From: a virus
DNA: 26,373 bases
Virus record (IMG/VR): IMGVR_UViG_3300018428_005326
Location: 1 to 26,373 of that record
Strand: one strand, 5' to 3'
Shown here: piece by piece, positions 1-6,784 of the stretch
How positions within the stretch are numbered: position 1 is the stretch's first letter
Layout of the letters: the number at the start of each line of letters is the position of its first letter
The notes under the pieces: generated by a model
Told to the model about the DNA's origin: nothing
Database searches by the model: none
What the model saw: the letters and a program-made list of their open reading frames with translations, nothing else
Program-made: the position numbers and the translations under genes

Positions 1-105
1 ACACTGAGGGCAACTTTGTTTTTTGAACCTATCATAGTCTTTGATAGCTATTGATACCTCAAAAATATTATCACAATCTTCACAAATGAAATCATATGTT
101 GGCAT
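1..105 (-). CDS. FmdB-type zinc-ribbon protein, 3' end cut off by the window
   Basis: The first 35 codons of a gene run off the left edge. The protein starts MPTYDFICEDC and has two cysteine pairs, Cys8/Cys11 and Cys32/Cys35 (CPQC). This is the layout of the FmdB-type putative regulatory zinc ribbon, a small protein common in phages and bacteria whose role is poorly defined. The ATG shares bases with the TAA of the upstream 82-residue gene (TAATG), so the two are probably translationally coupled. The family call comes from the N-terminal pattern and cysteine spacing. The C-terminal part is not visible, so other domains cannot be excluded. Confidence 0.75.
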   Translation of the reverse strand, partial: MPTYDFICEDCDNIFEVSIAIKDYDRFKKQSCPQC

Positions 106-353
106 TAGATACTCACCGTTCCTTTCTTATCAACTTTGTGAATTATTTCTTGAACACCATTCTCTCTTGATAAGATAACCTCATACTCTAACTCTTCATT
201 AGTTCCAACCTTATCATTGGAAATCATCTCATTGCAAGCTCTAATAGCATCATCATTTTTATATTTGCTTCTCTCCAAAACCGCCATAGTTTGAAGACTT
301 GTTCCTGTTGTTCCCCAACGACTAGTTCTCATTATGGTATATCTCTCTGGCAT
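105..353 (-). CDS. Small protein of unknown function (82 aa)
   Basis: I do not recognise a family. The protein is soluble-looking, has a mixed charge, no membrane segment and no cysteine cluster. The start is supported by AGGAG placed 6 nt before the ATG, and by a 1-nt gap (TAA-G-ATG) after the helicase gene. It overlaps the start of the zinc-ribbon gene at its 3' end. Its place in the replication operon suggests an accessory or regulatory role, but nothing in the sequence shows what it does. Confidence 0.7.
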   Translation of the reverse strand: MPERYTIMRTSRWGTTGTSLQTMAVLERSKYKNDDAIRACNEMISNDKVGTNEELEYEVILSRENGVQEIIHKVDKKGTVSI

Positions 354-354
354 C

Positions 355-1707
355 TTAGACTCCTATATTATCTCTATATTTATCAAATATTCTTTTTCTA
401 CTATCACCCTCACTCAACAAATTGCTAACCTTATCTGACATTGATAATCCACCTTGACTATTGTTTTCATGTAATCTGATTAAACTTCTACCATAATCAA
501 TTTCAATATCAAGATTAACACCAGCTGCACCCATTCTATTCTTACCAATATGAAACTTACGCTGAGAGAATGTGGCGAAGAAATCAGCTACATGAACCTT
601 AGATATTGCCTCACCAACTTTATCAATAGTAATAATATCATCACTAAAACCTTCTCTATTAGATTGTGTTGCTGTCCAAATAGGAAGTTTAGTTTCCATT
701 GCAAATCCACGTAAATCTTCGTAAATACTTTCTAATTCAAATCTCTTCTGATCGTAACCGCGGCGACTCCTCATCAAATCACCATAATCAATGATAACTA
801 AATCTGGATCGAAACCACTTGATTGCAATCTACCTATGTGAAACTTCAAAGTATTAACTGTTGCAATCTTTGTTGGATATTCTTTGATTATCAAACGACC
901 ACCTTGAAATCGTTGAAGATTTATTTCTACCTCTCTGTTTCTTGTAACAATCTCCTTAGTTGGAACACCAGTTATACGACTATCATAACGATTGCCAATG
1001 TTGTTTTCACTCAACTCAAAGCTATAATGAACAACATTTTTACCTGCTGCTAATGCACCATATCCAAAATTCACCAACATAAAACTCTTACCACCACCAG
1101 TTGGAGCCATTACAACACCCAACTCACCTGCAGCTAATCCACCCTCAAGTATATCATTATGATCTAATATTTCAAAACCTGTAGGAACAGTATTAGGTCT
1201 CTTATCTTCCTTACTTCTACTGCTAAATGAATCAAAATAATTGTGACCCATATCAGTTTTATCTGTCATCTTTAAACTTTCTTCAATAGTTTTTTGTATC
1301 TCATCAAATCTTCCTTCTTTGAGGAGTTCTACTGAAGTTAGAATTGCAGCTTTCATAGACTGATTCTTACAAAATTCAAAAGCTTTTTCTTTAGCGTGTT
1401 CAATCTCTTGTCTGTTTGAGGTTTTCTCTATGTCAACAAGAATAGTTAAGGCATCATCTTTGTCTTCGCTATCAGCTAAAGCAGCTATCTCTAATCTTAA
1501 CATATCATATGTTGGTGAAGAATCATACTTATTAAAAAGTTTTGTTATCTCACCCCAAATAATTTTATGTGCTTCTGTAGTAAAATATTCTTGTTTTAAT
1601 ATTTCAAATATCTTTTCAAAAAACAACCTATCAGTTAATGCACCTTGTATAACTCTATTCTGAAATTTACTAGAACCAAATACGTCAAAATTAGCTCCAT
1701 CTACCAT
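355..1707 (-). CDS. DnaB-family replicative helicase (T4 gp41-like)
   Basis: This is a hexameric 5'-3' replicative DNA helicase that would unwind the phage fork. Residues 1-150 form a helical N-terminal domain. The RecA-like helicase core follows, with Walker A APTGGGKS at 201-208, Walker B VIIDYGD at about 304-310, a TATQSN motif at 345-350, and KNRMGAAG near 389 where DnaB proteins carry the arginine-finger region. At 450 aa it is close to T4 gp41 (about 475 aa). The start has a very strong AAGGAGG Shine-Dalgarno at 1714-1720, just inside the end of the exonuclease gene. Position next to the exonuclease, UvsX-like and gp32-like genes supports a replisome role. No primase (gp61) is visible in the window. 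Confidence 0.93.
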   Translation of the reverse strand: MVDGANFDVFGSSKFQNRVIQGALTDRLFFEKIFEILKQEYFTTEAHKIIWGEITKLFNKYDSSPTYDMLRLEIAALADSEDKDDALTILVDIEKTSNRQEIEHAKEKAFEFCKNQSMKAAILTSVELLKEGRFDEIQKTIEESLKMTDKTDMGHNYFDSFSSRSKEDKRPNTVPTGFEILDHNDILEGGLAAGELGVVMAPTGGGKSFMLVNFGYGALAAGKNVVHYSFELSENNIGNRYDSRITGVPTKEIVTRNREVEINLQRFQGGRLIIKEYPTKIATVNTLKFHIGRLQSSGFDPDLVIIDYGDLMRSRRGYDQKRFELESIYEDLRGFAMETKLPIWTATQSNREGFSDDIITIDKVGEAISKVHVADFFATFSQRKFHIGKNRMGAAGVNLDIEIDYGRSLIRLHENNSQGGLSMSDKVSNLLSEGDSRKRIFDKYRDNIGV

Positions 1708-1719
1708 TACACACCTCCT

Positions 1720-2712
1720 TTATATTTCAATATATTCTGTTTTTAATGTAGCGAAAGAAGAAACCCAGTTATCAATATTATTAGGTGAAATTCCTTCGGA
1801 TAGTAATTTAATTCTAAAATTAGGTGGATTAAACTTTAATTGTGTTTTACCAACAATATTAAAGATTGTGCTTACAGAAGTTGTTGATATATTAGGATCT
1901 AACAACTGAACTAAACTATAATTATTTTCTATTAAGTTCTTATTATCAATATATTTCTGATATCTTTTTTGTTTGTTTGATACTTGTTCAATGGAATATT
2001 CTTGTATATCGTCTATTGTATATTCTGTTGTGTTTGATAGAAATGGAAAATCTTTCTTTACTGTTTTCTCACCAACGCCCTTAACACCTTCAATATTATC
2101 TGAATTATCACCACATAATGATTTTATCAATGTGTAATTAGGTGGATAACACTCTTCTATATCACTCATCCACTCAGTGTTAATAAACTGGCCTATGGGG
2201 TCTTTCTTGGTTTTAATGGGTCTGAATACTGTAGTTGTGTCATCAACCAATTGAAAATAATCCTTATCACTAGAAACTATTATCTTTTCGTAATCATCTT
2301 TTAACACTTTTTTGCAAAGGTATGCAATAACATCATCGGCCTCTAAATACTTTACACCTAATTGCAAAACAGGTAAATCATTAAGACACTCCTTAAGTAA
2401 TAGTAACTGCCGCGCGAATGATTGTGTTTCATCTTCATCAGAAGAATCAAAATGACGGCGATTCAAACCCTTAAAAGATCTACCCTCTTTATATGAGGAT
2501 AATGTCTTTCTTCTTCTCTCTGATGAACCCTGACCTTCCCACGCAATGATAGTATAATCGGGTTGGTGTAACTCTATTTGACTCCTAATAGAAGCCAGAC
2601 TTCCATATAACCCAGAAACTAATTCACCATTATCGTTTGACATAGCAAATGCAGAAAAGTTTCTGACATACATATTCAACATATCAACTATTAAAACTTT
2701 ATTTTTTCTCAT
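1720..2712 (-). CDS. 5'-3' exonuclease / flap nuclease, T4 RNase H type
   Basis: This is a FEN/T4 rnh-type nuclease expected to remove RNA primers and 5' flaps from lagging-strand fragments. In the 330-residue form the metal-binding residues are visible: Asp10 in VLIVDMLN, LEADD at 123-127, SSDKD at 147-151, and GDNSDN at 201-206. The last is followed by the helix-hairpin-helix GVKGVGEKT that binds DNA. Length fits T4 RNase H (about 305 aa). I chose the ATG at 2712, which overlaps the deaminase stop as ATGA. A GTG six codons upstream would also be in frame but gives a longer overlap. The helicase gene follows directly. Confidence 0.92.
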   Translation of the reverse strand: MRKNKVLIVDMLNMYVRNFSAFAMSNDNGELVSGLYGSLASIRSQIELHQPDYTIIAWEGQGSSERRRKTLSSYKEGRSFKGLNRRHFDSSDEDETQSFARQLLLLKECLNDLPVLQLGVKYLEADDVIAYLCKKVLKDDYEKIIVSSDKDYFQLVDDTTTVFRPIKTKKDPIGQFINTEWMSDIEECYPPNYTLIKSLCGDNSDNIEGVKGVGEKTVKKDFPFLSNTTEYTIDDIQEYSIEQVSNKQKRYQKYIDNKNLIENNYSLVQLLDPNISTTSVSTIFNIVGKTQLKFNPPNFRIKLLSEGISPNNIDNWVSSFATLKTEYIEI

Positions 2713-3134
2713 ATTATGTGACACTCCCACCCGGTTGGGGTTGTAAAATAAACTTTTTTAACACCAGCTTCTCTAATAATGTTCATACAATAAGAACAAG
2801 GCTTAGCTGGCTTTAACATACCATGTCTATCTTCTCTATAAACATACATCTTACTACCTTTTATACAATCATCATATCTATATGAATTTACTGAAAGTAT
2901 TGCTTGAAGTTCGGCGTGTATTGATACAGCGTAGAACGGATAATGTTTTTTGAGTGCAGGGTGGGTTTTCATATCCTTATTGTGAGACTTATAAACCTTG
3001 CCGTTCTTTAACACTAACACCGCGCCAAACCTCGTTTTATGGTCTGACTTGAACATTTCTGAACAAGCCATTCTGAAAAACTTCTTCTTCTTTATCTCTT
3101 TTTTTACGAGTGAGTTACTCGGCTCATACTCCAT
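2709..3134 (-). CDS. dCMP/cytidine deaminase-family protein
   Basis: This is a zinc-dependent nucleotide deaminase. The signature is HAE at 73-75 and PCSYC at 112-116, giving the His-Cys-Cys zinc site with Glu75 as proton shuttle. In phages such enzymes usually turn dCMP into dUMP to feed dTMP synthesis. At 141 aa it is shorter than T4 dCMP deaminase (193 aa), so the substrate could also be a free nucleoside or something else. No specificity-deciding residues are obvious to me. The first 20 residues are lysine-rich, and a later start at Met22 (MACSEM) is possible. A sigma70-like promoter lies directly upstream, and the gene is ATGA-coupled to the exonuclease. Confidence 0.82.
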   Translation of the reverse strand: MEYEPSNSLVKKEIKKKKFFRMACSEMFKSDHKTRFGAVLVLKNGKVYKSHNKDMKTHPALKKHYPFYAVSIHAELQAILSVNSYRYDDCIKGSKMYVYREDRHGMLKPAKPCSYCMNIIREAGVKKVYFTTPTGWECHII

Positions 3135-3157
3135 AATTTACCAACTTTGATATACTA

Positions 3158-3185
3158 AATATAACAATATTTTTTGAAAAATCAA
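3158..3185 (-). promoter_or_regulatory. Sigma70-like promoter for the deaminase-exonuclease-helicase operon
   Basis: On the minus strand, TTGATT (3185-3180) and TATATT (3163-3158) are 16 nt apart. The -10 box is 23 nt from the deaminase ATG, so the leader would be short. The site follows the terminator-like hairpin at the end of the preceding gene, and its -35 box overlaps that terminator's T-tract. It is the first of a run of replication genes without further large gaps. The -35 box is one base short of TTGACT-type sites seen elsewhere in the window. Confidence 0.55.
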
Positions 3186-3214
3186 GGGTTTTCAAAATAA
3201 ATTTTGCTACCCTT
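3177..3214 (-). terminator. Possible intrinsic terminator after the 123-aa gene
   Basis: Read on the minus strand, AAGGGT (3214-3209) pairs with ACCCTT (3189-3184). Inside, CAAAA (3206-3202) pairs with TTTTG (3197-3193) around a 4-nt loop. A GATTTTT tract follows at once. The stem is interrupted and only moderately GC-rich, so efficiency is uncertain. The position is right: it lies downstream of the 123-aa gene and just before a promoter. An alternative fold that would break it is given under findings. Confidence 0.45.
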
Positions 3215-3260
3215 TTAGAACAACGAAAAAGCAAAATACCACACAAAATAGTGGTCATTT

Positions 3261-3632
3261 TTACATACCCATTATGATCTCTTTGAGTAAATCCAAATCT
3301 TGACATATGGATTTCTTCAACTCTTTCTTTGTTGTGTGTTTTGTCGTATTTAGATAAAAACTACACCTACGTTCGAAATCATTCATAGTTCTAAAAATAA
3401 CAGCTCCTGCATGAAAACCAGCCACCTTATTCTCGTCATTCTTTGACTTATAATATGATTTATACAACTTGTAAAGGTTATACTGCTCTTCATCCACAAT
3501 ATATGACTTAAACGCAGAAACCTTACTATAATGTGTGTCTCTCTTAGAACTATTACCTGTCATCTTACTTGAAACGTTATCATCAAATGTTTCTTGTGTT
3601 TCTACCACTGGTGACTTCTTTCTTCTTGGCAT
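3261..3632 (-). CDS. Basic protein of unknown function (123 aa)
   Basis: I do not recognise a family. The N-terminus is MPRRKKSP followed by a polar, probably disordered 40-residue segment. The rest is Lys/Tyr-rich and likely helical, including FHAGAVIFRTMNDFERRCSFYL at about 72-93 and a final LDLLKEIIMGM. There is no membrane segment. The ATG has AAGGA 9 nt upstream. The gene has its own very strong promoter and an inverted repeat over its Shine-Dalgarno, and is followed by a terminator-like hairpin, so it appears to be a single-gene unit. Small size, basic charge and possible self-regulation would suit a DNA-binding regulator, but that is inference. Confidence 0.75.
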   Translation of the reverse strand: MPRRKKSPVVETQETFDDNVSSKMTGNSSKRDTHYSKVSAFKSYIVDEEQYNLYKLYKSYYKSKNDENKVAGFHAGAVIFRTMNDFERRCSFYLNTTKHTTKKELKKSICQDLDLLKEIIMGM

Positions 3633-3634
3633 AA

Positions 3635-3691
3635 AAAATATCCTTACGTTATATAACCATTAATTTGATGTATATAATATAAGGATATTTT
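3635..3691 (-). repeat. 12-bp perfect inverted repeat spanning promoter and ribosome binding site
   Basis: AAAATATCCTTA at 3635-3646 is the exact inverse complement of TAAGGATATTTT at 3680-3691, with 33 nt between. One arm contains the Shine-Dalgarno AAGGA of the 123-aa gene. The other overlaps the -10 box and spacer of its promoter. Only the first arm would be fully transcribed, so the pair looks more like a split DNA operator than an RNA hairpin. Confidence 0.6.
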
Positions 3692-3704
3692 CTGCTTTTG
3701 TCAA
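3676..3704 (-). promoter_or_regulatory. Strong sigma70-like promoter of the 123-aa gene
   Basis: On the minus strand a perfect -35 TTGACA (3704-3699) and TATATT (3681-3676) are separated by exactly 17 nt. The predicted start point lies near 3668, giving a leader of about 35 nt before the ATG at 3632. The stretch TATATTATATACAT around the -10 box is repeated exactly in the promoter near 6560, which suggests the phage uses one early or middle promoter type. Confidence 0.75.
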
Positions 3705-3886
3705 CCTATATTTTGCTTATTTTATTAGTAAATTGCCCCTAACGATAGCACCTCTATGGGATGTCGCTGACTTATAATCAATACTAAATAGCATTGAAGT
3801 TTGATATATTATAATATCATAGTAATGTATCCCATACTACCCCCTCATCCGTTATGCGACCAAAGGATTACAAACCATGCAATATA

Positions 3887-4198
3887 CTAATTTTTTAGAT
3901 ATTTTACAAACTTAACAAATATAAAAAAAATACCAAAAAATGCAGCTGAGTTTTTCCATGTTATAAAAGGTAATGAAAACAATACAGCAATAGAGTTATT
4001 CCACGCAATGGCAGAAACATAAAATGTAAGGAACCAAAATCCAAAAAAAATTGACGTAAATAACAAACCAAAAAATGAAAGACCAAGAAAAAAACCTAAT
4101 GTCTCTACTCTTGATAATCCCTCAACTGATTCTTTTATTCTCGCTAATGTTTTTTGTTTTTCTTCTTCATTACTATCTTCTTCTACAAAAGCTACCAT
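3887..4198 (-). CDS. Small two-helix membrane protein (103 aa)
   Basis: I do not recognise a family. Residues 1-30 are acidic and helical (EEDSNEEEKQK), likely cytoplasmic. Two hydrophobic stretches follow, at about 34-64 and 70-96, very rich in Phe, and a short Lys-rich tail ends the protein, so it probably forms a hairpin in the inner membrane. Holin, membrane anchor for replication complexes or superinfection-exclusion protein are all conceivable. The small size and two helices fit a holin in shape only. It follows the UvsX-like gene after one base (TAA-G-ATG), with GAGG 9 nt before the start, so it is co-expressed with recombination genes rather than with visible lysis genes. Confidence 0.7.
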   Translation of the reverse strand: MVAFVEEDSNEEEKQKTLARIKESVEGLSRVETLGFFLGLSFFGLLFTSIFFGFWFLTFYVSAIAWNNSIAVLFSLPFITWKNSAAFFGIFFIFVKFVKYLKN

Positions 4199-4199
4199 C

Positions 4200-5366
4200 T
4201 TATATATCCTCGTCTTCCTTTAATTCTTCTAAAACAATTTCATCATTTCTTTTATAGGGATCTGGTTCAATATACAAACACTTCTTAACTTCTTTCCTTA
4301 ACTTTTCTCTTAACTCTGGTCTCCCTAAAACATAATCAACAAACTTTCTATTTTGAAATTCATAAACTTCACCTGTTGATTTATCTGTATAAGAAGATTT
4401 TTGTGCTGATATCTTCTCGCACACACCAGATTTAATTAATATATCTAACCAACTTTCTTCATCAATAAGACCTCTACTAAAATACATTTTCAAATGGCAC
4501 TCTCTGTGTGGTGGTCCCATTCTATTCTTTGCAATCTTAGGTTTAATACCCATACCAATTATATCTGATCCTGCCTTCAGCTTACCATCTGAATAAAGTT
4601 TTATTCTAACAGAAGACATAAAAGGTATTGATCTTCCACCCGGAGTTGTATCTGGATCTCCGAACATAACACCAATCTTTGTTCTTAACTGATTAAGAAA
4701 AACTAAAGAAATCCTTTCAGAAGCTATCAGTCTTATAACTTTTCTTAACCCTTGGCCAATCAATCTGGCGTGAACGCCAACTTGGCTTTGGCCGAAATCG
4801 TTTTCTAACTCCAAATCTGTTGATGTAGCAGCCACAGAGTCCCAAACTATACAACAAAGACGATCCTTGTTTTCTTCTCTTAATTTTCTTATAACCTCTT
4901 CTATACTCTTAAATACTTGTTCAATACTGTAAGGCTGCAAATAAATTAAATTTCTATCTGGTTCCAAACCTAACATTCTTAAGAAATCAAAATTACAGGC
5001 ACTTTCTGTATCAATCAATACGGGTAATCCGCCCTTATCTAAACAATCCTTCAATATTAAATATGATATTAAAGATTTTCCAGTAGCTGCTTCTCCACTC
5101 ATTTCTACTAATTTACCTACCGGTATACCGCCATCAATGTCTGGATTGTTACTTATTATACTGTCTAAAACAGTGCTTCCTGTAGATAACCACTCTCTTA
5201 CTTCGGTTGGTGAATCGTCTGTTCCTATAATATAAGCTACATCACCAACACTCTTATTAAGAGCATCTACAATTTGTTTATGTGGTAAATCGGTGATGTC
5301 TTTAGTGACATCACCGGAACCATCATAATCTTTAGTTGTTTTACTAATTACTTTCTTTCTAGCCAT
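4200..5366 (-). CDS. uvsX: UvsX-like RecA-family recombinase
   Basis: This ATP-dependent strand-exchange protein would drive recombination-dependent replication and repair. Walker A is GEAATGKS at 91-98, Walker B lies in CIVWDS at 172-177, and the RecA/UvsX block NQLRTKIG runs from 225 and continues through FGDPDTTPGG to 244 (L2 region). At 388 aa it matches T4 UvsX (about 390 aa) rather than bacterial RecA (about 350), and it lacks the RecA C-terminal domain. It begins one base after the single-strand binding protein gene, which fits the T4 pairing in which UvsX loads on gp32-coated DNA. No UvsY-like mediator is recognisable in the window. Confidence 0.93.
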   Translation of the reverse strand: MARKKVISKTTKDYDGSGDVTKDITDLPHKQIVDALNKSVGDVAYIIGTDDSPTEVREWLSTGSTVLDSIISNNPDIDGGIPVGKLVEMSGEAATGKSLISYLILKDCLDKGGLPVLIDTESACNFDFLRMLGLEPDRNLIYLQPYSIEQVFKSIEEVIRKLREENKDRLCCIVWDSVAATSTDLELENDFGQSQVGVHARLIGQGLRKVIRLIASERISLVFLNQLRTKIGVMFGDPDTTPGGRSIPFMSSVRIKLYSDGKLKAGSDIIGMGIKPKIAKNRMGPPHRECHLKMYFSRGLIDEESWLDILIKSGVCEKISAQKSSYTDKSTGEVYEFQNRKFVDYVLGRPELREKLRKEVKKCLYIEPDPYKRNDEIVLEELKEDEDI

Positions 5367-5367
5367 T

Positions 5368-6186
5368 TTAACTCAACATCTTATCGAACTTATCTGATAC
5401 ATCAGATGCCGAAGTTTTATTATCAAAATCAATGTCACCATCATTTTTGTTATTTGAATTACTGAAATTCTTAACACTTCCTTGTGAATTATTTTCTTCT
5501 GAAGAATCATTAGCGAAATTAGAAATAGCTTCCTTCATTTCTTCTGGATCTCTAAAAGAATATATATCATTAATATTTGTAACGGTGTCAATAAGTTCAT
5601 CAACATCTCCATCGGTAAGCTTTGAAGTCTTAAGAGCGGTGTCTATAGACTCTGGAATTAACCAACCGTTATATCCCTTCTCTACTCTTACGATTAAATC
5701 CAAGCCTTCATTAGGATCAGTTATATCAATACCTTGTGACATTGCATTCTTTACTTTTTGTAAAATTTCCTTGTAAGTAGTGCGAGGTGAAACAGCCCAC
5801 CAACGAACACCAAGATCTTCTTGACCTCTTACTACAATAGGAATAAAAACTCTAAGTTGTGCAACTAACTTCTTGAATACATCCTTTGATGATTCATCGT
5901 TAGTGTTTGTAAAATCTGACCAAGCTTCTGTAGCCATATCACAAATCGCACAATCGCGATTATCCATTCTCTTTGGGCAAAGAAATGTTTTTCCACCAAC
6001 ACCATAGTGAAAGTGAAGTTCTTGAAATGGCATTTCTAAATCATACTTATAAGGTGCAATACGAACTACACTCTCTCCCTCTTCAAGTTTTACAACAGCT
6101 GTATTAGTATTGTTGTTGTTAGAGTTTCTTGTTTGAGGGTTAAGACGATCTAGTGCTCCGTTGATTTTACTAAGATTTAATGGCAT
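5368..6186 (-). CDS. gp32-like single-stranded DNA-binding protein
   Basis: This protein would coat single-stranded DNA at the fork and during recombination. The zinc-site pattern resembles T4 gp32: His58/His60, then Cys70, Cys79 and Cys82 (CAIC), against His64, Cys77, Cys87 and Cys90 in T4. A conserved-type core follows with VRWWAVSPRTTY. The C-terminal 50 residues are Asn/Ser/Asp-rich and acidic and end in DKFDKMLS, like the acidic tail through which gp32 contacts partners. Length is 272 aa against 301 in T4. The start has an excellent AAAGGAG site 6 nt upstream. It heads the gp32-uvsX pair. Confidence 0.9.
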   Translation of the reverse strand: MPLNLSKINGALDRLNPQTRNSNNNNTNTAVVKLEEGESVVRIAPYKYDLEMPFQELHFHYGVGGKTFLCPKRMDNRDCAICDMATEAWSDFTNTNDESSKDVFKKLVAQLRVFIPIVVRGQEDLGVRWWAVSPRTTYKEILQKVKNAMSQGIDITDPNEGLDLIVRVEKGYNGWLIPESIDTALKTSKLTDGDVDELIDTVTNINDIYSFRDPEEMKEAISNFANDSSEENNSQGSVKNFSNSNNKNDGDIDFDNKTSASDVSDKFDKMLS

Positions 6187-6206
6187 TATAATCTCCTTTA
6201 TAGATT

Positions 6207-6344
6207 TTAATTAACTGCTGCGTCATAACCTAAATAATTTTCTAAATCTTCAATATCTCTTTTATTGTTATCTTTACTAAAAATAATATAAAATAAAAAT
6301 AAAAAAGGTAAAAATATTAAAACTTTTTTAATAAGTGTATTCAT
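6207..6344 (-). CDS. Single-pass membrane microprotein (45 aa)
   Basis: This is a short gene read directly from the DNA. It encodes MNTLIKKVLIFLPFLFLFYI and continues to a TAA at 6209-6207. Residues 4-22 form one very hydrophobic helix preceded by Lys6-Lys7, and the last 22 residues are charged (SKDNNKRDIEDLENYLG), probably exposed. The ATG overlaps the 3' end of the preceding 58-residue gene by 17 nt, and a GGAAG lies 9 nt upstream. The gp32-like gene follows after 20 nt. No family is recognised. Small membrane peptides of this sort in phages can be host-takeover or lysis-related, but nothing here decides that. Confidence 0.6.
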   Translation of the reverse strand: MNTLIKKVLIFLPFLFLFYIIFSKDNNKRDIEDLENYLGYDAAVN

Positions 6345-6504
6345 CTTCCATATCTTCCAGTGCTGCTGGGTCGTTATAGTCAATATTTTTCAATCTACTT
6401 CTGTCATTTTGACGACTTCTTTTAATTATCTTCTTACCACCTTTTTTAACTTCACGCTCGTTAAGAACATCTTCCTTAGACTTCTTTCTGATTGTGCGTG
6501 CCAT
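6328..6504 (-). CDS. Small basic protein (58 aa)
   Basis: This is a short gene read directly from the DNA. It starts MARTIRKKSKEDV, with AAAGGA placed 6 nt before the ATG, and ends at TAA 6330-6328. The first 40 residues are strongly basic (KKGGKKIIKRSRQ), and the last 15 are acidic (ALEDMEDEYTY). There is no cysteine or membrane segment. A sigma70-like promoter with a 60-nt leader precedes it, so it is the first gene of the transcript leading to the gp32-like and UvsX-like genes. The charge pattern suggests nucleic-acid binding, but no family is recognised. Confidence 0.7.
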   Translation of the reverse strand: MARTIRKKSKEDVLNEREVKKGGKKIIKRSRQNDRSRLKNIDYNDPAALEDMEDEYTY

Positions 6505-6556
6505 TTACATTCCTTTCTATTGAGTTATTGTAAATTTGTTATGTATATAATATAAT

Positions 6557-6584
6557 AAAATATAAGAAAAAGTCAAATACTTTT
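6557..6584 (-). promoter_or_regulatory. Sigma70-like promoter ahead of the small-protein/gp32/uvsX operon
   Basis: On the minus strand, TTGACT and TATATT are separated by 16 nt, near 6576 and 6555. The -10 region TATATTATATACAT is identical over 14 nt to that of the promoter of the 123-aa gene. The coordinates of the hexamers are good to a few bases. The 58-aa gene begins about 45 nt downstream, and no terminator is visible before the gp32-like gene. Confidence 0.65.
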
Positions 6585-6587
6585 TTG

Positions 6588-6773
6588 CTATCTTCTATTT
6601 GCTCGTCTTGACTTTTTAGCAGTTTTTCTTGCTTTTTTACGCATTAAAAAAGCCTTATGATTAGGTTTCTTTACCTTATCTTTATCAATCTCTTGTTGAT
6701 TAAAATCAAACTCTTCATCTTTATCTTTTATACTATCAGATATATATGACTGTAAACTATTGAACTTATTCAT
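6588..6773 (-). CDS. Small protein with Arg/Lys-rich C-terminus (61 aa)
   Basis: I do not recognise a family. The first 35 residues are polar and acidic with DKDEEFDFNQQ. The last 20 are almost all basic (FLMRKKARKTAKKSRRANRR), a tail likely to bind nucleic acid or an acidic surface. GAGGAG is 6 nt before the ATG, a strong site. It follows the zinc-ribbon gene by 11 nt, and the promoter of the next operon starts close to its stop codon, so it is probably the last gene of the glycan-side transcript. Confidence 0.7.
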   Translation of the reverse strand: MNKFNSLQSYISDSIKDKDEEFDFNQQEIDKDKVKKPNHKAFLMRKKARKTAKKSRRANRR

Positions 6774-6784
6774 CTTTATCTCCT

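Larger units (their letters stand above)
3633..3886 (-). other. 254-nt gene-free gap with promoter and possible structured RNA
   Basis: This is the largest gap in the window. Beside the promoter and inverted repeat it holds no open frame longer than about eight codons on the minus strand. Positions 3755-3836 can fold as a three-branched element. An 8-bp closing stem (TATGGGAT 3755-3762 with ATCCCATA 3829-3836) encloses small hairpins at 3763-3771, 3778-3797 and 3802-3819. The part at about 3837-3870 is richer in G and C than the rest. No T-loop or standard tRNA arm pattern is present. Whether it is transcribed is unknown; it could be the 3' trailer of the membrane-protein transcript. Confidence 0.4.

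Noticed and set aside
2713-2730. Upstream GTG start for the 5' exonuclease
   Set aside because: The ATG at 2712 forms an ATGA overlap with the deaminase stop and puts the conserved VLIVD strand at the usual distance from the N-terminus.
3124-3306. 60-codon minus-strand frame across the deaminase promoter
   Set aside because: It overlaps the 123-aa gene, the terminator-like hairpin and the promoter, has no ribosome site, and its composition follows the intergenic AT-rich DNA.
3755-3836. Cloverleaf-like fold considered as a tRNA gene
   Set aside because: Neither strand has a TTCRA-type T-loop, a 5-bp T-stem or a correctly sized D-arm, and one arm is only 9 nt. It is kept as an unclassified structured element.
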